Source: Thinopyrum elongatum (Eukaryota; Streptophyta; Magnoliopsida; Poales; Poaceae). Taken from it: 64,000 nt of DNA. The notes beneath the pieces were generated by a model that saw nothing but the letters and a program-made list of their open reading frames with translations, was not told the DNA's origin and did not search any database. The position numbers were made by a program, and so were the translations under genes. Below, piece by piece: positions 20,151 through 31,131 of this stretch. The first letter of the stretch is position 1. Each line of letters opens with the position of its first letter. Location: NCBI GenBank assembly GCA_011799875.1, contig CM022297.1, positions 518,680,929 to 518,744,928 on the forward strand. Reading direction: 5' to 3'.

Positions 20151-22992
20151 AAAGAGCCAACCTCGGATCGAAATCCTCATCACCATGGTACGGGGAGAGA
20201 TCTTTGATGTTGAATATGTCGCTCACGGAGTACTTGTCACGAGGAATGTCGATCTTGTAGGCGTTGTTGTTGTAGCTTTCAAGCACCTTGAAGGGTCCAT
20301 CGGCTCGTGGTAGAAGTTTGGACTTGCGTTCGTTGGGGAAGCGGTCCTTGCGAAGGTGTAGCCACACAAGATCTCCAATGTTGAATACCATGGGTTGTTT
20401 GTTGATGTTGAGCTTGGTCGCGAGTCATTGTACTTGGCGCTCGATAGTGTGCCTTGTATCTTCATGCATCCTCTTGAGGTAGTTCACTCGTGCACTCGCA
20501 TCCATGTTGGTGCACTCTTGTAGTGGAAGAGGAAGAATGTCCAAAGGGGACAACGGGTTGAAACCGTAGACGACCTCGAAAGGGGACTTGCCGGTAGTCG
20601 AATGTCTTGCGCGGTTGTAGGCGTACTCGGCGATGGGTAGGCACTCCTCCCACTCCTTGATGTTCTTCTTGATCAACACGCGTAGTAGAGTGGAGAGTGT
20701 TCGGTTCGTCACCTCCGTTTGGCCGTCGGTTTGAGGATGGTATGCCGAAGAGAACAAGAGCTTGATTCCGAGCTTGGCGCATAGAGTCTTCCAGAAATAG
20801 CTCAAGAACTTGACGTCGTGGTCCGAGACAATCGTCTTTGGTACTCCATGTAGGTGCAAGATTTCCCTACAAAAAAGATTTGCAACATGTGAAGCATCGT
20901 CTATCTTGTTGCATGGTATAAAATGTGCCATTTTAGAGAATCGGTCCACAACAACAAACACGGAGTCCTTTCCATTTTTTGTTCTAGGCAAACCAAGTAC
21001 AAAATCCATGCTAATATCTTCCCATGGGTGGTATGGAATTGGAAGTGGCATATATAGACCATGGGATTGAGCTTTAGACTTAGCTTTGCGGCATGTAGAG
21101 CACCGGTTGGTGAAGCGTGAAACGTCGCGGAACATCTTGGGCCAAAAATAGTTCTTGGAGAGCGTAGCGAATGTCTTGTCCCGTCCAAAGTGTCCCATTA
21201 GCCCTCCTCCATGAGATTCTTGCAAAAGGAGCAAACGAAGAGAAGACTCGGGGATACACAATTTGTTAGCTCTCATAAGATAATCATCTTTTATGTAATA
21301 GCAATCCCAAGACGTATGCGTCAAACATTTGGCATAAGGGGTAGCAAAAGTAGGATCATGCACATACAAGTCTTTTATGTGCTCAAAACCAATGACATTC
21401 AATTCAAGTTGGGTAACAAGCATGCATCTACGGGAAAGAGCATCCGCGACAACATTTTCCTTACCTTTAATATACTTGATGACATAAGGAAATGACTCGA
21501 TGAATTCACTCCACTTAGCATGACGCTTGTTCAACTTAGTTTGACCCTTAAGATACTTAAGTGTTTCATGATCGGTGTGGAGAATGAACTCATGAGGGCG
21601 GAGATAATGTTCCCAAACATGCAAGACTCTAACTAAAGCATATAGCTCTTTGTCATAGATGGGGTAATTGAGTTGCGCTCCGGAGAGTTTTTCACTAAAG
21701 AAAGCGATGGGGCGCTTTTCTTGCATTAACACACCTCCTATGCCATAACCACTAGCATCGCAATGAATCTCAAAGGGTTTATCAAATTTTGGTAAAGCAA
21801 GCAAAGGAGCATATGTAAGCAAATTCTTTAGCTCATTGAATGCGGTATCTTGGGATGGTCCCCAAACAAAGGGTGCATTCTTCTTACTCAAAGCATGTAA
21901 AGGAGATGCAATGGTGCTAAAATCCTTAACAAATCTACGGTAGAAACTGGCTAAACCAAGAAAACTACGCACTTGTTGCAAGTTGGTTGGTTGAGGCCAA
22001 GTTTTGATAGCATTTATCTTAGGTTCATCAACATGTACACCCTTAGAAGACACAACGAAACCCAAGAAAACAAGCTTATCAACACCAAAAAGGCATTTGT
22101 CCATATTAGCATAAAGGCGCTCTTTCCTAAGGGTTTGCAACACGGTTCTAAGATGGGTGACATGATCTTTGAGAGATTTGCTAAATACAAGAATATCGTC
22201 AAAGTAGACCACAACAAATACGCCAATATAGGGTCGAAGAACAAAATGCATGACTCGCATGAAAGTACCGGGTGCTTCGGATAAACCCATTGGCATAACA
22301 AGCCATTCATATAAGCCAAATTTGGTCTTAAATGCGGTTTTCCATTCATCACCTTCTTGTATTCATATTTGATAGTAGCCACTTTTAAGATCAATTTTAG
22401 AGAAAATAGTGGCTCCGTTAAGCTCATCTAGCATATCATCTAGGCGTGGAATAGGGTAATGATAACGCACGGTGATAGCATTGATAGGACGACAATCGGA
22501 ACACATGCAAAATGTACCATCTTTCTTGGGAACAAGGATTACCGGGACGACACAAGGTCTCAAGCTTTCGCGTACATGGCCGTTGTCGATGAGTTGTTGT
22601 ACTTGCCGTTGGATCTCCTTGGTTTCCTCGGGGTTGACGCGGTAGGGAGCCTTGTTAGGAAGGGGTGCTCCGGGGATTAGGTCGATTCGGTGTTCGATGC
22701 CTCGAAGAGGGGGTAGACCCGGAGGTAGCTCGTCGGGGAAAACATCTTGGAATTCCTGTAATAGAGAAGATAACACTAAAGGTAGATTGTTAGAGTTGTT
22801 AGTTTTGGGTGCCTCATCATTGCACAAAAGGACATAGTGCATAACACTTGATGGGTTCTCACACACTTCTCTCATCTCACGTTTGGTGGCAAAGAGGAGT
22901 AGGTTTTTCTTGTCGCTCATCGTGGAGGTGGTCGATTTGGGCTTGTGGCGCTCACTCTCTTTATGATGGTTCGCTCTCTCACTATTCTCCAC
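20142..22992 (-). pseudogene. Gypsy pol: reverse transcriptase, RNase H, integrase
   Basis: One frame from 22992 leftward holds the RT N-terminal part (VPKKDGTFCMCSDCRPIN), the RT catalytic motif [12 protein letters not shown], RNase H beginning [14 protein letters not shown], the integrase zinc region ending CSTCRKAK and the integrase core with [18 protein letters not shown] and [10 protein letters not shown]. The C-terminal part (VFNIGDLVWLHLRKDRFP) lacks an obvious chromodomain. Two TGA codons interrupt it, at 22363-22365 and 20425-20427; each sits where CGA (Arg) would be natural. The frame is separate from gag. It runs on through the purine tract into the 3' LTR without a stop until 19582. 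Confidence 0.92.
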
Positions 22993-23038
22993 GATGGGTG
23001 GCTTGCTTGTCGGCGATCACTTGACTTGGAGTCATAGG

Positions 23039-25312
23039 TCATAGCACGTACTCCTTCCCTTTCAACTTGAAGCTATAGTGATTCGTTCGCCCATTGTGGA
23101 TGACGCCTCGGTCAAATTGCCATGGTCGTCCAAGAAGTAGGTGGCAAACGGACATCGGAACGACATCACACTCCAAAGTGTCTTCGTATGCTCCGATCTT
23201 GAAGGAAACTTGCACCATATGCTCGACTTGGATAGTGCCGGAGTCACTTAGCCATTGAACCTTGTAAGGATGCGGGTGCTTCATCTTGACTAGTTGGAGC
23301 TTGGAGCATAGTTCTTCACTTGCCAAGTTATGACAACTTCCTCCATCGATGATGACCTTCACGGACCTTCCATTGATGCCGGCCTTGGTGTGGAAGATAT
23401 GGCATCTTTGGTCTTCGTCTTGTTGATGTTGAAGAGTCAAGACCTTGGAGACAACAAGAGCGGGGCTCGGATCTTCGTCACAAAAGACTTGATCATCTTC
23501 ATCGTCGTTCACTTGCCGGTGCATGGCCACTTGCTCAAGGGCTTCCATTTCGCCTTCACTCATTGAGTCGTATGTACCATCGTCGTTGAAGATCATGGTG
23601 CGCTTGTTGGTACATTCGAAGGACTTGTGGCCTCGGCCGCCGCATGTGAAACACTTGATGGAACTTGTCTTGATGGTCTCATCGGTTGGAGTAGATGATG
23701 AAGAAGCTCTTGGCTTGATGTTGCTTAAGGTAGGAGGACGACTTGATGTTGTCAAAGTTTTCTTGTAACTTAACTTGTCGGCGTTGCTTGTAGAAGGCTT
23801 TGTTGAGGTAGAAGTTGTTGGAGTCGTTGAAGCTTGGGTGTTGGAGAAGCCATAGGACTTGGATGAGAACTTGGCATACTTGAAGTCATCTTGCACTTGA
23901 CGTTCCGCCTTGGTAGCTTGATGCACTAGCTCAATGAGGTTTGAGTAAGGTTGGAAGTCGGCGATCTTCTTGATAGGATGATTGAGTCCATTCAAGAAAC
24001 GTGCCATAGTTTGCTCATCATCTTCCGTGACATTGGCTCGTATCATGGCAATCTCCATTTCCTTGTAGTACTCTTCAACTCTCTTGGTTCCTTGCTTGAG
24101 GAGTTGGAGTTTCTTGAAGAGGTCGCGGTTGTAGTAGGTGGGCACAAAACGTGCTCTCATGACATCCTTCATTTGCGCCCAAGTGGTGATTGGTGGTTCA
24201 CCTCTTGCCTCACGACGCTCAATGACTTGTTCCCACCAAATGAGGACGTAATCTTGGAACTCAAGGGATGCCATAGCGATCTTCTTCTCTTCTTCATAGT
24301 TGTGCAAGCGGAAGATTTTGTCAACCTTCAATGCCCATGAAAGGTACTCTTCGGGATCGTTGCTTCCGTTGAACTTGGGCATGGTGAACTTGAGCTTGCC
24401 GTAGCGTTGCTCTTCATTGTGTTGAGGTCGAGGGTGATGACGTCCTTGACGAGGAGGATTGTCTCCCTCAACTTGCTCTTGTGGTGGAGGATGTCCATTG
24501 TCTTGTTGCTCTTGTTGAGCTTGAGGTTCTTGTCGAGCTGGTGGAGGAGCTTGTCGAGCTTGAGGATGGACTTGAGGGACTTGTCGATGCAACCGTGCTT
24601 GATAAATCCTCTCTCGAACTTCTTCGCAAAGTGCTTCTTCTTGTTCGCGCCTATGGCGGTTGCGTGCGGCAACGGCGCGACTTGTGTCGTGGAGGGCACG
24701 TTGCGCCTCAAGTGTTTGAGCTTCTCGCCGTAGTTGTTCTTGACATTGTGCCTCGGCATCTTGCTCGTCTTGGTGTAGGCGTGCTTGTTCTTCCTCTTGT
24801 TGGCGTTGACGTTGCCGTTCTTGTGCTTGCGCAAAGGTAGCTTGGTTTTGGCGATGTCGATGTTCTTGCGCAAGAAGTTGCTCTTGAGGATCGGTTCCGT
24901 GTAGAGGATTACGGTTTGCTTGACGGTCTTGGCGCGCGGCTTGGCGAAGAGTGTTCGACGTCGGTGTACTTGAGTTGTCGGAGGAGTGTCGACTTGAGTG
25001 GCGCCGTCTTGAGGAGGACGAAGTGGTAGAAGAGCGGTTGACCAACAGGGCACGAATCTCGTCCATTCTTACATCGTTCTCTTGTTTGTGTTCATCGAGC
25101 TTGTGGTCGAAGTAGTCTCTTGTACGTTGCTCGGAGAGGCGTAAGTCGGTGGCGAGATTGTCGATGCGGTCGCTCATTGCTTGTTGTTCTTGATGCAAAG
25201 CTCGTTGTGAACCAAAAAGGTGGCTCTTGGTGACGTAGGAGGTCATGTCGTCGTCTTGCTCGATGAAGAGTGGGTTGGTAGAAGAACTTGGCCTATCCAT
25301 CATTCCAAGCAA
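23039..25312 (-). CDS. Gypsy gag-protease polyprotein
   Basis: An open frame of 757 residues. Residues 50-300 are Gln/Arg/Glu-rich and probably coiled coil. Residues 320-470 are the retrotransposon gag domain. A CCHC zinc knuckle, CFTCGGRGHKSFEC, lies at 554-567. An aspartic protease-like region follows, with IIDGGS near 656 in place of the common DTG/DSG and LLGRPW near 727. It acts in particle assembly and processing. The frame is intact although pol is not. Confidence 0.93.
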   Translation of the reverse strand: MLGMMDRPSSSTNPLFIEQDDDMTSYVTKSHLFGSQRALHQEQQAMSDRIDNLATDLRLSEQRTRDYFDHKLDEHKQENDVRMDEIRALLVNRSSTTSSSSRRRHSSRHSSDNSSTPTSNTLRQAARQDRQANRNPLHGTDPQEQLLAQEHRHRQNQATFAQAQERQRQRQQEEEQARLHQDEQDAEAQCQEQLRREAQTLEAQRALHDTSRAVAARNRHRREQEEALCEEVRERIYQARLHRQVPQVHPQARQAPPPARQEPQAQQEQQDNGHPPPQEQVEGDNPPRQGRHHPRPQHNEEQRYGKLKFTMPKFNGSNDPEEYLSWALKVDKIFRLHNYEEEKKIAMASLEFQDYVLIWWEQVIERREARGEPPITTWAQMKDVMRARFVPTYYNRDLFKKLQLLKQGTKRVEEYYKEMEIAMIRANVTEDDEQTMARFLNGLNHPIKKIADFQPYSNLIELVHQATKAERQVQDDFKYAKFSSKSYGFSNTQASTTPTTSTSTKPSTSNADKLSYKKTLTTSSRPPTLSNIKPRASSSSTPTDETIKTSSIKCFTCGGRGHKSFECTNKRTMIFNDDGTYDSMSEGEMEALEQVAMHRQVNDDEDDQVFCDEDPSPALVVSKVLTLQHQQDEDQRCHIFHTKAGINGRSVKVIIDGGSCHNLASEELCSKLQLVKMKHPHPYKVQWLSDSGTIQVEHMVQVSFKIGAYEDTLECDVVPMSVCHLLLGRPWQFDRGVIHNGRTNHYSFKLKGKEYVL

Positions 25313-26473
25313 ATATGTGAGTTGGAGAAAGAGAAGAACTTATACCAAATGTACCTTGACCGATGTTGAAGATGGATCAATGATCACTCAAATGTGGAAC
25401 AAGGAAATAGCACAATTGGTACCGATTCTTGTCGATTTCTCACACCTACACAAATAAAAGCTTATGGTGGAGCTCGGTTAGGATGGTGGCACAAAATTCG
25501 ATGTAATTGTTAGTGAGCCTCAAAAATGTTGGAAAAGATTCACAAATTTGCAAATGCAACAAGTAGACCAAGCAAGTAGTGGAACACGGAAACACACACG
25601 CAAATAGATAAATGGGGTCGTGCAACCAAAAATGAGCGGAAAATGTGGAATCCACGGAAAATGCTCTTGTTGCACAACACTAGAGAGACGCTAGCACGAT
25701 TGCACAATAGGCGGATACGAAACTTGTGCACAACCTACTAAGCAAAAAAAATGCAACGACTTCTATCCCAAGTATGCTATATGTATTGTGTTCCGATGAT
25801 ATGATCCAAGATGATCGAATATGACAATCTTAATGTAGTATGATGCGATGGTTCTTTCTTATAAGCTCTTTGCTTATCTTTTCCTTTTGCTTAAAAGCTT
25901 GTTTGGCTCTTTCTCTTTTGAGCTCTTTTCTCATGCAAGACTTCACGAACCAAGATAGCAATTGTGTATGCTATGACAACCTTGTGACACAAGAGATGGT
26001 ACTAAGATATGCACCACGATGATATGGTATGTATGCTATGGGAAGTTTGATCACTAATGTGCACAAGTCACGTTGCCAGCAATACTCAAAGGCTAGTCTC
26101 GAACGGAGCGGCAGATGGAAGTGATGCTGTCACGGGCCGGATGTCCGGGGTGGCTGGATGTCCGGGGGAACGGGCCGGATGTCCGGGCTCAGGATCCGTG
26201 GATGAACTTGATGAACTCCGCGTGGAAAAGGCAAAATCGGGGAAAAATACGGGAGATTTTGTGGATGGAAATTGCGGAAAAGATGGGGGAAAGCTAGATC
26301 TACTTGCAACACACGAAATCCGCGGATCAAATCCAACAAAACTTCATCACACCAACAAATCACAAAAAAAAATTTGGGGCTATTTTTGTGGGGATTTTCG
26401 AAATTGGGGAAGAACACAACAAAATTAGGCTAGAAAACAAAGGGTAGGGGCTCCAAAATCGTGATCAACCAAA
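25313..26473 (-). other. Leader of the Gypsy element
   Basis: Non-coding 1.2 kb between the primer site and gag. It contains three further CCGGATGTCCGG-like palindromes at 26135-26190, so the repeat is not confined to the LTRs. No long open frame is seen. Confidence 0.7.
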
Positions 26474-26488
26474 GCTCATGATACCAAG
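26474..26488 (-). other. Primer binding site of the Gypsy element
   Basis: On the minus strand TTGGTATCATGAGC lies next to the 5' LTR end and resembles the initiator Met-tRNA site. Confidence 0.75.
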
Positions 26489-26489
26489 A

Positions 26490-27564
26490 TGATGTAGGGT
26501 AGAACCCTAAATGCCCGATCTTTCATGATTGGAGTGGATTCCCTCAAAGAACACGAAGAACACAATGAACACGGGGATGAACGGAGAGAAATCACAAGGG
26601 GAAACACTCAAGAACAAGTCCAATCACACATCCACTAGACAATCAAACACACAAGATCCACAAGGTACATGAACAACAAAAGGAAAGATACAAGGTAAAG
26701 TTCATCTCCATGAGGAGGTCTTGATGGTATCCTAGATGGATCTTCCCGTTAGGGGTCTTGAATCCAAGATGGATCTTCTCCGTAGAGGCCGCGGTCTCTC
26801 TCGGTGGAGTAGATCTGTATGGATGAGCAAAGCTCTATCTCTAAATGAGCTATCACATTTGCTGACCCTAGAAAGAGGGAGGAGGAGGAGTATATATAGT
26901 CTAAGGGCGAAGGGGGTATACGGGCCACGGCCCTTTTCACTGTGCGCGGACATGGGAAGCCGGATGTCCGGGCGCTCGGGCCGGATGTCCGGGCGCTCGG
27001 GCCGGATGTCCGGGCTGGTGCTCTGGCTCTCTGGTTAGGCGCGGGCCGGATGTCCGGGCCAGGGGCCGGATGTCCGGCAGCTCGCATCGGGCCGGATGTC
27101 CGGGCCTCTGGCCAGATGTCCGGGCTGACGAGGGTAGCTCCTGCCGGTTCTGTGACGGGGCACCGGATGTCCGGAGGGGGCGTCGAATTTCCGCGCTTGT
27201 GAGGTCGGATGTCCGGGATCTGTAGCTGTTCGGCTGGACTGTTGCTGCTGCAGACGCTCCAGGGGCCGGATGTCCGGGTCCTGGAGACCTCTTCGGATCC
27301 TTCCGTCGTTTCTCTTCTTCCGTGAACTTGGGGACTTGTCCGTCTTCACGTCCATCTTCGGGAGGGCCTTCTCGGTACCTGATCATGCATAACATTCCAG
27401 ACTTAGGTAGTAGCCATGTCTCGAGTGGATCAAATGTAATATCACTAAGGAAAGAAGTCACCTCGGTCTCGAGAGCTCTAGCTCGTGCTCGTGTCATAGG
27501 TCCTCTTGGCACTTGGTGAGACGGTGGTAGGTCCATGGGGATGACCGTAGGATGCTCCGCATCA
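26490..27564 (-). repeat. 5' LTR of the Gypsy element (right on the window)
   Basis: The 1075 bp match the other LTR closely; differences concentrate in the palindromic minisatellite (26955-27285), which has about eleven copies here. TGATG and CATCA terminals are intact, followed by TAGAG. Confidence 0.93.
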
Positions 27565-27569
27565 TAGAG

Positions 27570-28051
27570 CATATATGGTATTTTTGATTCTATCTGTGCC
27601 TTCAAAATGTCAAACCAAATGGACCGTGTCTTCGCTTTACCCTGAAATTGTGTAGTAAGGTTATTACATATTGTTAGCCACTTCAAGAAATATGTACATC
27701 TACTCCAGCTTACTTTTCTTTCCTATTTCTTGTGCGGATTATGAAACTCATCATCCGAGCAATCAGCCAAACCCGGAACTTCACAGGAACAAAATAATTA
27801 CCATTGCTCATTATCTTACACCCTTTCCATGAATAAACCATAAATCCAGAGTATAGAAAAGATCGTCGGCACAATTCTCCTCCTGCAAATTAACCAAGGA
27901 AAAAAGGAACTGTAAACGAATTAGCAACAGAACAACTCGGGCGTCCTCACCATACATGCTTCATTCAAAACCAACTGATCTGGCCTTCTGTCCTGACCAT
28001 AGAAAGTTAGACCTACACATGACATATGTTTGTGACCTTATATGTATCCCA
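27570..28051 (-). other. Exon-like open segment and flank, split by the Gypsy insertion
   Basis: An acceptor-like ACAATTTCAG at 27651-27642 is followed by 27641-27570, an open frame of about 24 codons (it contains SIWFDILKAQIESKIPYM). In the pre-insertion sequence the frame would continue at 19046 for about 17 more codons before a stop. A second acceptor-like TTAATTTGCAG lies near 27890. I do not recognise the peptide. It may be an exon or 3' UTR of the gene at 28052-29338 or another gene fragment. Confidence 0.3.
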
Positions 28052-29338
28052 TCAAAAATCCTTGTCATCCTCATCATCACTAGGGCTGTCGTCCTCGTCA
28101 TCATCATCGTCACCAGTGCCTCCCTCCTCCTCCTCCTCATCATCATCGTCACCAGTGACGTCCTCCTCATCCTCATCATCATCGTCACCAGCGCCTCCCT
28201 TCTCCTCCTCCTCTTCATCATCATCACCAGCGACCTCCTCTTCATCATCATCACCAGCGACGTCCTCCTCATCCTCATCATCATCGTCACCAGCGACGTC
28301 TTCCTCATCATCATCGTCACCAGCGCCGCCCTCCTCCTCCTCATCGTCATTGTCATTGTCATCATCGTCATTGTCATCCTCCTCCTCGTCAGCGAAGTAG
28401 TTCCTCAGATCGAGGCCACCATAGTTGAACCTCTCCTTCTCGGCCCAGTAGCGCAAACTACGGGTGCTGTCAAAAGACACAGGCGCATCGAGTATGAGAT
28501 TGATTGCCAGTCCAAACTGATGTGTTCTTGCTTGAAGCTTCTGAAGGCAGGCCACACGCGCAGCGATCTCGTCTGTGTCCAGCGATGGCAGAACAAAGGG
28601 GGTGTCATCGGCGCCCACCTCTGTGGAGGAGAGCATGCCAGTCGCCCTAGTGAGCTTGGTGCAGCACAACGCAAGGTCTCTGCACACCAAGTTGTTGGAG
28701 GTGTGGACTGAGATGCTGCAGTTGGTGTTCACGGTCTTTCTCATACCAATCAGCGTCTTGCAAAGATCTGCAGCCCGCTTTTGTGCACCCCCCAATCCAT
28801 GTAGAACGTGGAGAAGGGCGGTCTTGGCCTTGGCCGCTTCGGCAGGGTCCTCGTCCATGCCATCCAGAAGGGTGAGGAGGGCCGACGCCGCAGCCGCTGC
28901 AGTCGGCTCAGAGACTTGCAGAGGAGGGAGGAGGACCTCCATCGGCGGACCAGCGTAGGGGTCCACCTCTCCCACGTCCTCCCCGCGCCCCAGATCTAGG
29001 TAGTAGAGGATGGTATCGTTGAAGACGTCGAGGAGGGAACTGATTTCATTGTCGTTGAGGTCCACAAGAGAATCTGCCAGTGAATCGGCGTAGCTGAGCA
29101 TGTACGCGGAATCCACAAACTAGTTGCGGTCCTTCACCATCCGGAGCAACGAAGAAAACACCAAGTAGGAGTTGTTCAGGTGATCGATGCTCGGCACATC
29201 CACCACCACACACCGATAGTTGCCGAGCTCGGCTACCACCTCCCTAGCCTCCTCAGGGGAACGTACCACGCGGTGGGGGGCGGAATGATCGCGGTTGAGG
29301 ATGATCTCCTCCGCCTCTGCCAAAGTCTTGGCGAACAT
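28052..29338 (-). pseudogene. Unrecognised gene with long acidic C-terminal tail, one in-frame TAG
   Basis: A single frame of 428 codons starts at an ATG at 29338 (MFAKTLAEAEEIILNRD) and ends at 28052. It is open except for one TAG at 29120-29122 (codon 73), which sits where a sense codon such as CAG, AAG or TGG would suffice. Residues about 80-300 look like an ordinary soluble helical protein without a motif I know. The last 120 residues are almost only Asp and Glu, in repeats of the type VAGDDDDEDEED, encoded by GAT/GAG/GAC triplet repeats. Acidic tails of this sort occur in chromatin and histone-binding proteins, but nothing else supports such a role. Upstream GC-rich sequence at 29339-29420 could be its 5' UTR. 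It could be a live gene with an early stop allele or a fragment. Confidence 0.55.
28060..28395. repeat. Triplet-repeat tract (TCATCATCG/CTCCTC) coding the acidic tail
   Basis: About 335 bp of imperfect TCA/TCG/TCC triplets on the plus strand. A serine/proline-rich frame on the plus strand is only the antisense of the acidic tail. Confidence 0.85.
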
Positions 29339-29970
29339 GGTGGCGGCGGCGGCGGTGGATGGGGAAATGCGGGGCAGGGAAGGAGGAGGAAGGAGATCAA
29401 GGTGGAGAGGCGGCGGATGGGGGAGGGGAGCTAGAGAGGGGTTTGGGTGGGTGGGGTTTCCGTTTCCCTAATGAATGATTGGGCCAGTGATGGATTGATT
29501 TCATCGGGTGAGCCCATTAGATCCACCGCCTTTCTTTTCTCGTCTTGGGCTTGGATGGACTCATATCGAATTCAAGCCCACTGAGCCAATGCCAATGCCA
29601 CGTATGATTTTGATTTCCTCGCAGCGACGGCGATGGTGCGCGGGCGCCGCCGGGGACGAAAATGCCGAGACACGTCCGTGCAGACTGCAGCGCCCCGACG
29701 CAGGCACAAGTGCGCCGGAAAAAAAAGGTCTCCTCCCGAGAGTTTGTTCGGGCGTACAAAAAGATTGTGCAAGTATATTAGTCGTGGACTCGTGCATGGT
29801 GGTGGCGGGAGATTAGCGTAGGTCATTTCTCAAACCCGGGGGTGGACTGAAGACTTTATGGAGAAGCTGAAAGAACGACCGCCTGGAGAGTCTTCTATCT
29901 GCGCTGTATCTTTTTTTTTTCTTTTCAGCTAGTTTCTTCTTTGTGTGATAGTTGTTTCTCTGTTCTGGAG
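29339..29970. other. Flank between acidic gene and truncated Copia LTR
   Basis: A GGC repeat (29341-29356) and GC-rich sequence may be promoter and 5' UTR of the acidic gene. 29500-29970 shows no recognisable gene. The junction with the Copia LTR at about 29971 has no TG terminus. Confidence 0.5.
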
Positions 29971-31099
29971 CCCACTAAGGGGCTGGTCCCCACCCATATT
30001 CAGCCCACTAGGCCCTCCGGGGCAGGTGGCCCCACCCAGTGGACCCCCAGATACCTTTCGGTGGTCCCGGTACAATACAGATAACCCCCGAAACCATTCT
30101 GGCGACTGAAACTGGACTTCCCATATATAAATCTTCACCTCCGGACCATTTCGGACCTCCTCATGACGTCCGGGATCTTATCCGGGACTCCGAACAACCT
30201 TCGGTAACCACATACTATTCCCATTACAACTCTAGCGTCACCGAACCTTAAGTGTGTAGACCCTACGGGTTCGGGAACCATGCAGACATGACCGAGACAT
30301 CTCTACGGCCAATAACCAACAGCGGGATCTGGATACCCATGTTGGCTCCCACATGTTCCACGATGATCTCATCGGATGAATCACGATGTCAGGGATTCAA
30401 TCAATCCCGTATACAATTCCCTTTGTCCATCGGTATGTTACTTGCCCGAGATTCGATCGTCGGTATCCCCATACCTCGTTCAATCTCGTTACCGGCAAGT
30501 CTCTTTACTCGTTCCGTAACGCATGATCCCGTGGCTAACTCCTTAGTCACATTGAGCTCATTATGATGATGCATTACCGAGTGGGCCCAGAGATACCTCT
30601 CTGTCGTAGAGAGTGACAAATCCCAGTCTTGATTCGTGCCAACCCAACAGACACTTTTGGAGATACCTGTAGTGCACCTTTGTAGTCACCCAGTTACGTT
30701 GTGACGTTTGATACACCGAAAGCATTCTTATGGCATCCGGGAGTTACACAATCTCATGGTCTAAGGAAATGATACTTGACATTAGAAAAGCTCTAGCAAA
30801 TGAACTACACGATCTTGTGCTATGCTTAGGATTGGGTCTTGTCCACCACATCATCCTTCTAATGATGTGATCCCATTATCAATGACATCCAATGTCCATG
30901 GTCAGGAAACCACAACCATCTATTGATCAACGAGCTAGTCAACTAGAGGCTCACTAGGGACATGTTGTGATCTATGTATTCACACATGTATTACGGTTTC
31001 CGATTAATACAATTATAGCATGAACAATAGACAATTATCATGAAAAAGGAAATATAATAATAACTATTTTATTATTGCCTCTAGGGCATATTTTCAACA
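29971..31099 (-). repeat. Truncated 3' LTR of the Angela-like element
   Basis: Matches 36993-38099 of the other LTR nearly base for base, except that it keeps a 26-bp stretch near 30850-30880 (CACATCATCCTTCTAATGATG) that the other LTR lacks. The counterpart of 36400-36992 is absent. Confidence 0.92.
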
Positions 31100-31131
31100 G
31101 TCTCCCACTTGCACTAGAGTCAATAATCTAG

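Larger units (their letters stand above)
19047..27564 (-). mobile_element. Gypsy LTR retrotransposon with TAGAG target duplication
   Basis: A complete 8.5 kb element bounded by TGATG..CATCA LTRs and a perfect TAGAG duplication (19042-19046 and 27565-27569). Read on the minus strand the order is 5' LTR (26490-27564), Met-tRNA-like primer site, leader, gag-protease (25312-23039), reverse transcriptase-RNase H-integrase, purine tract, 3' LTR (19047-20131). Protease-RT-RNase H-integrase order makes it Gypsy. Pol carries two in-frame TGA codons, so this copy is inactive as it stands. It split a sequence that contained an exon-like open frame (see 27570-27641). Confidence 0.95.

Noticed and set aside
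28026..28400. Serine-rich plus-strand frame
   Set aside because: It is the antisense of the acidic triplet-repeat tail of the gene at 28052-29338.
30252..30566. 104-codon frames repeated at 30252 and 37277
   Set aside because: They lie inside the two Angela-like LTRs; LTR duplication explains the repetition and there is no coding evidence.
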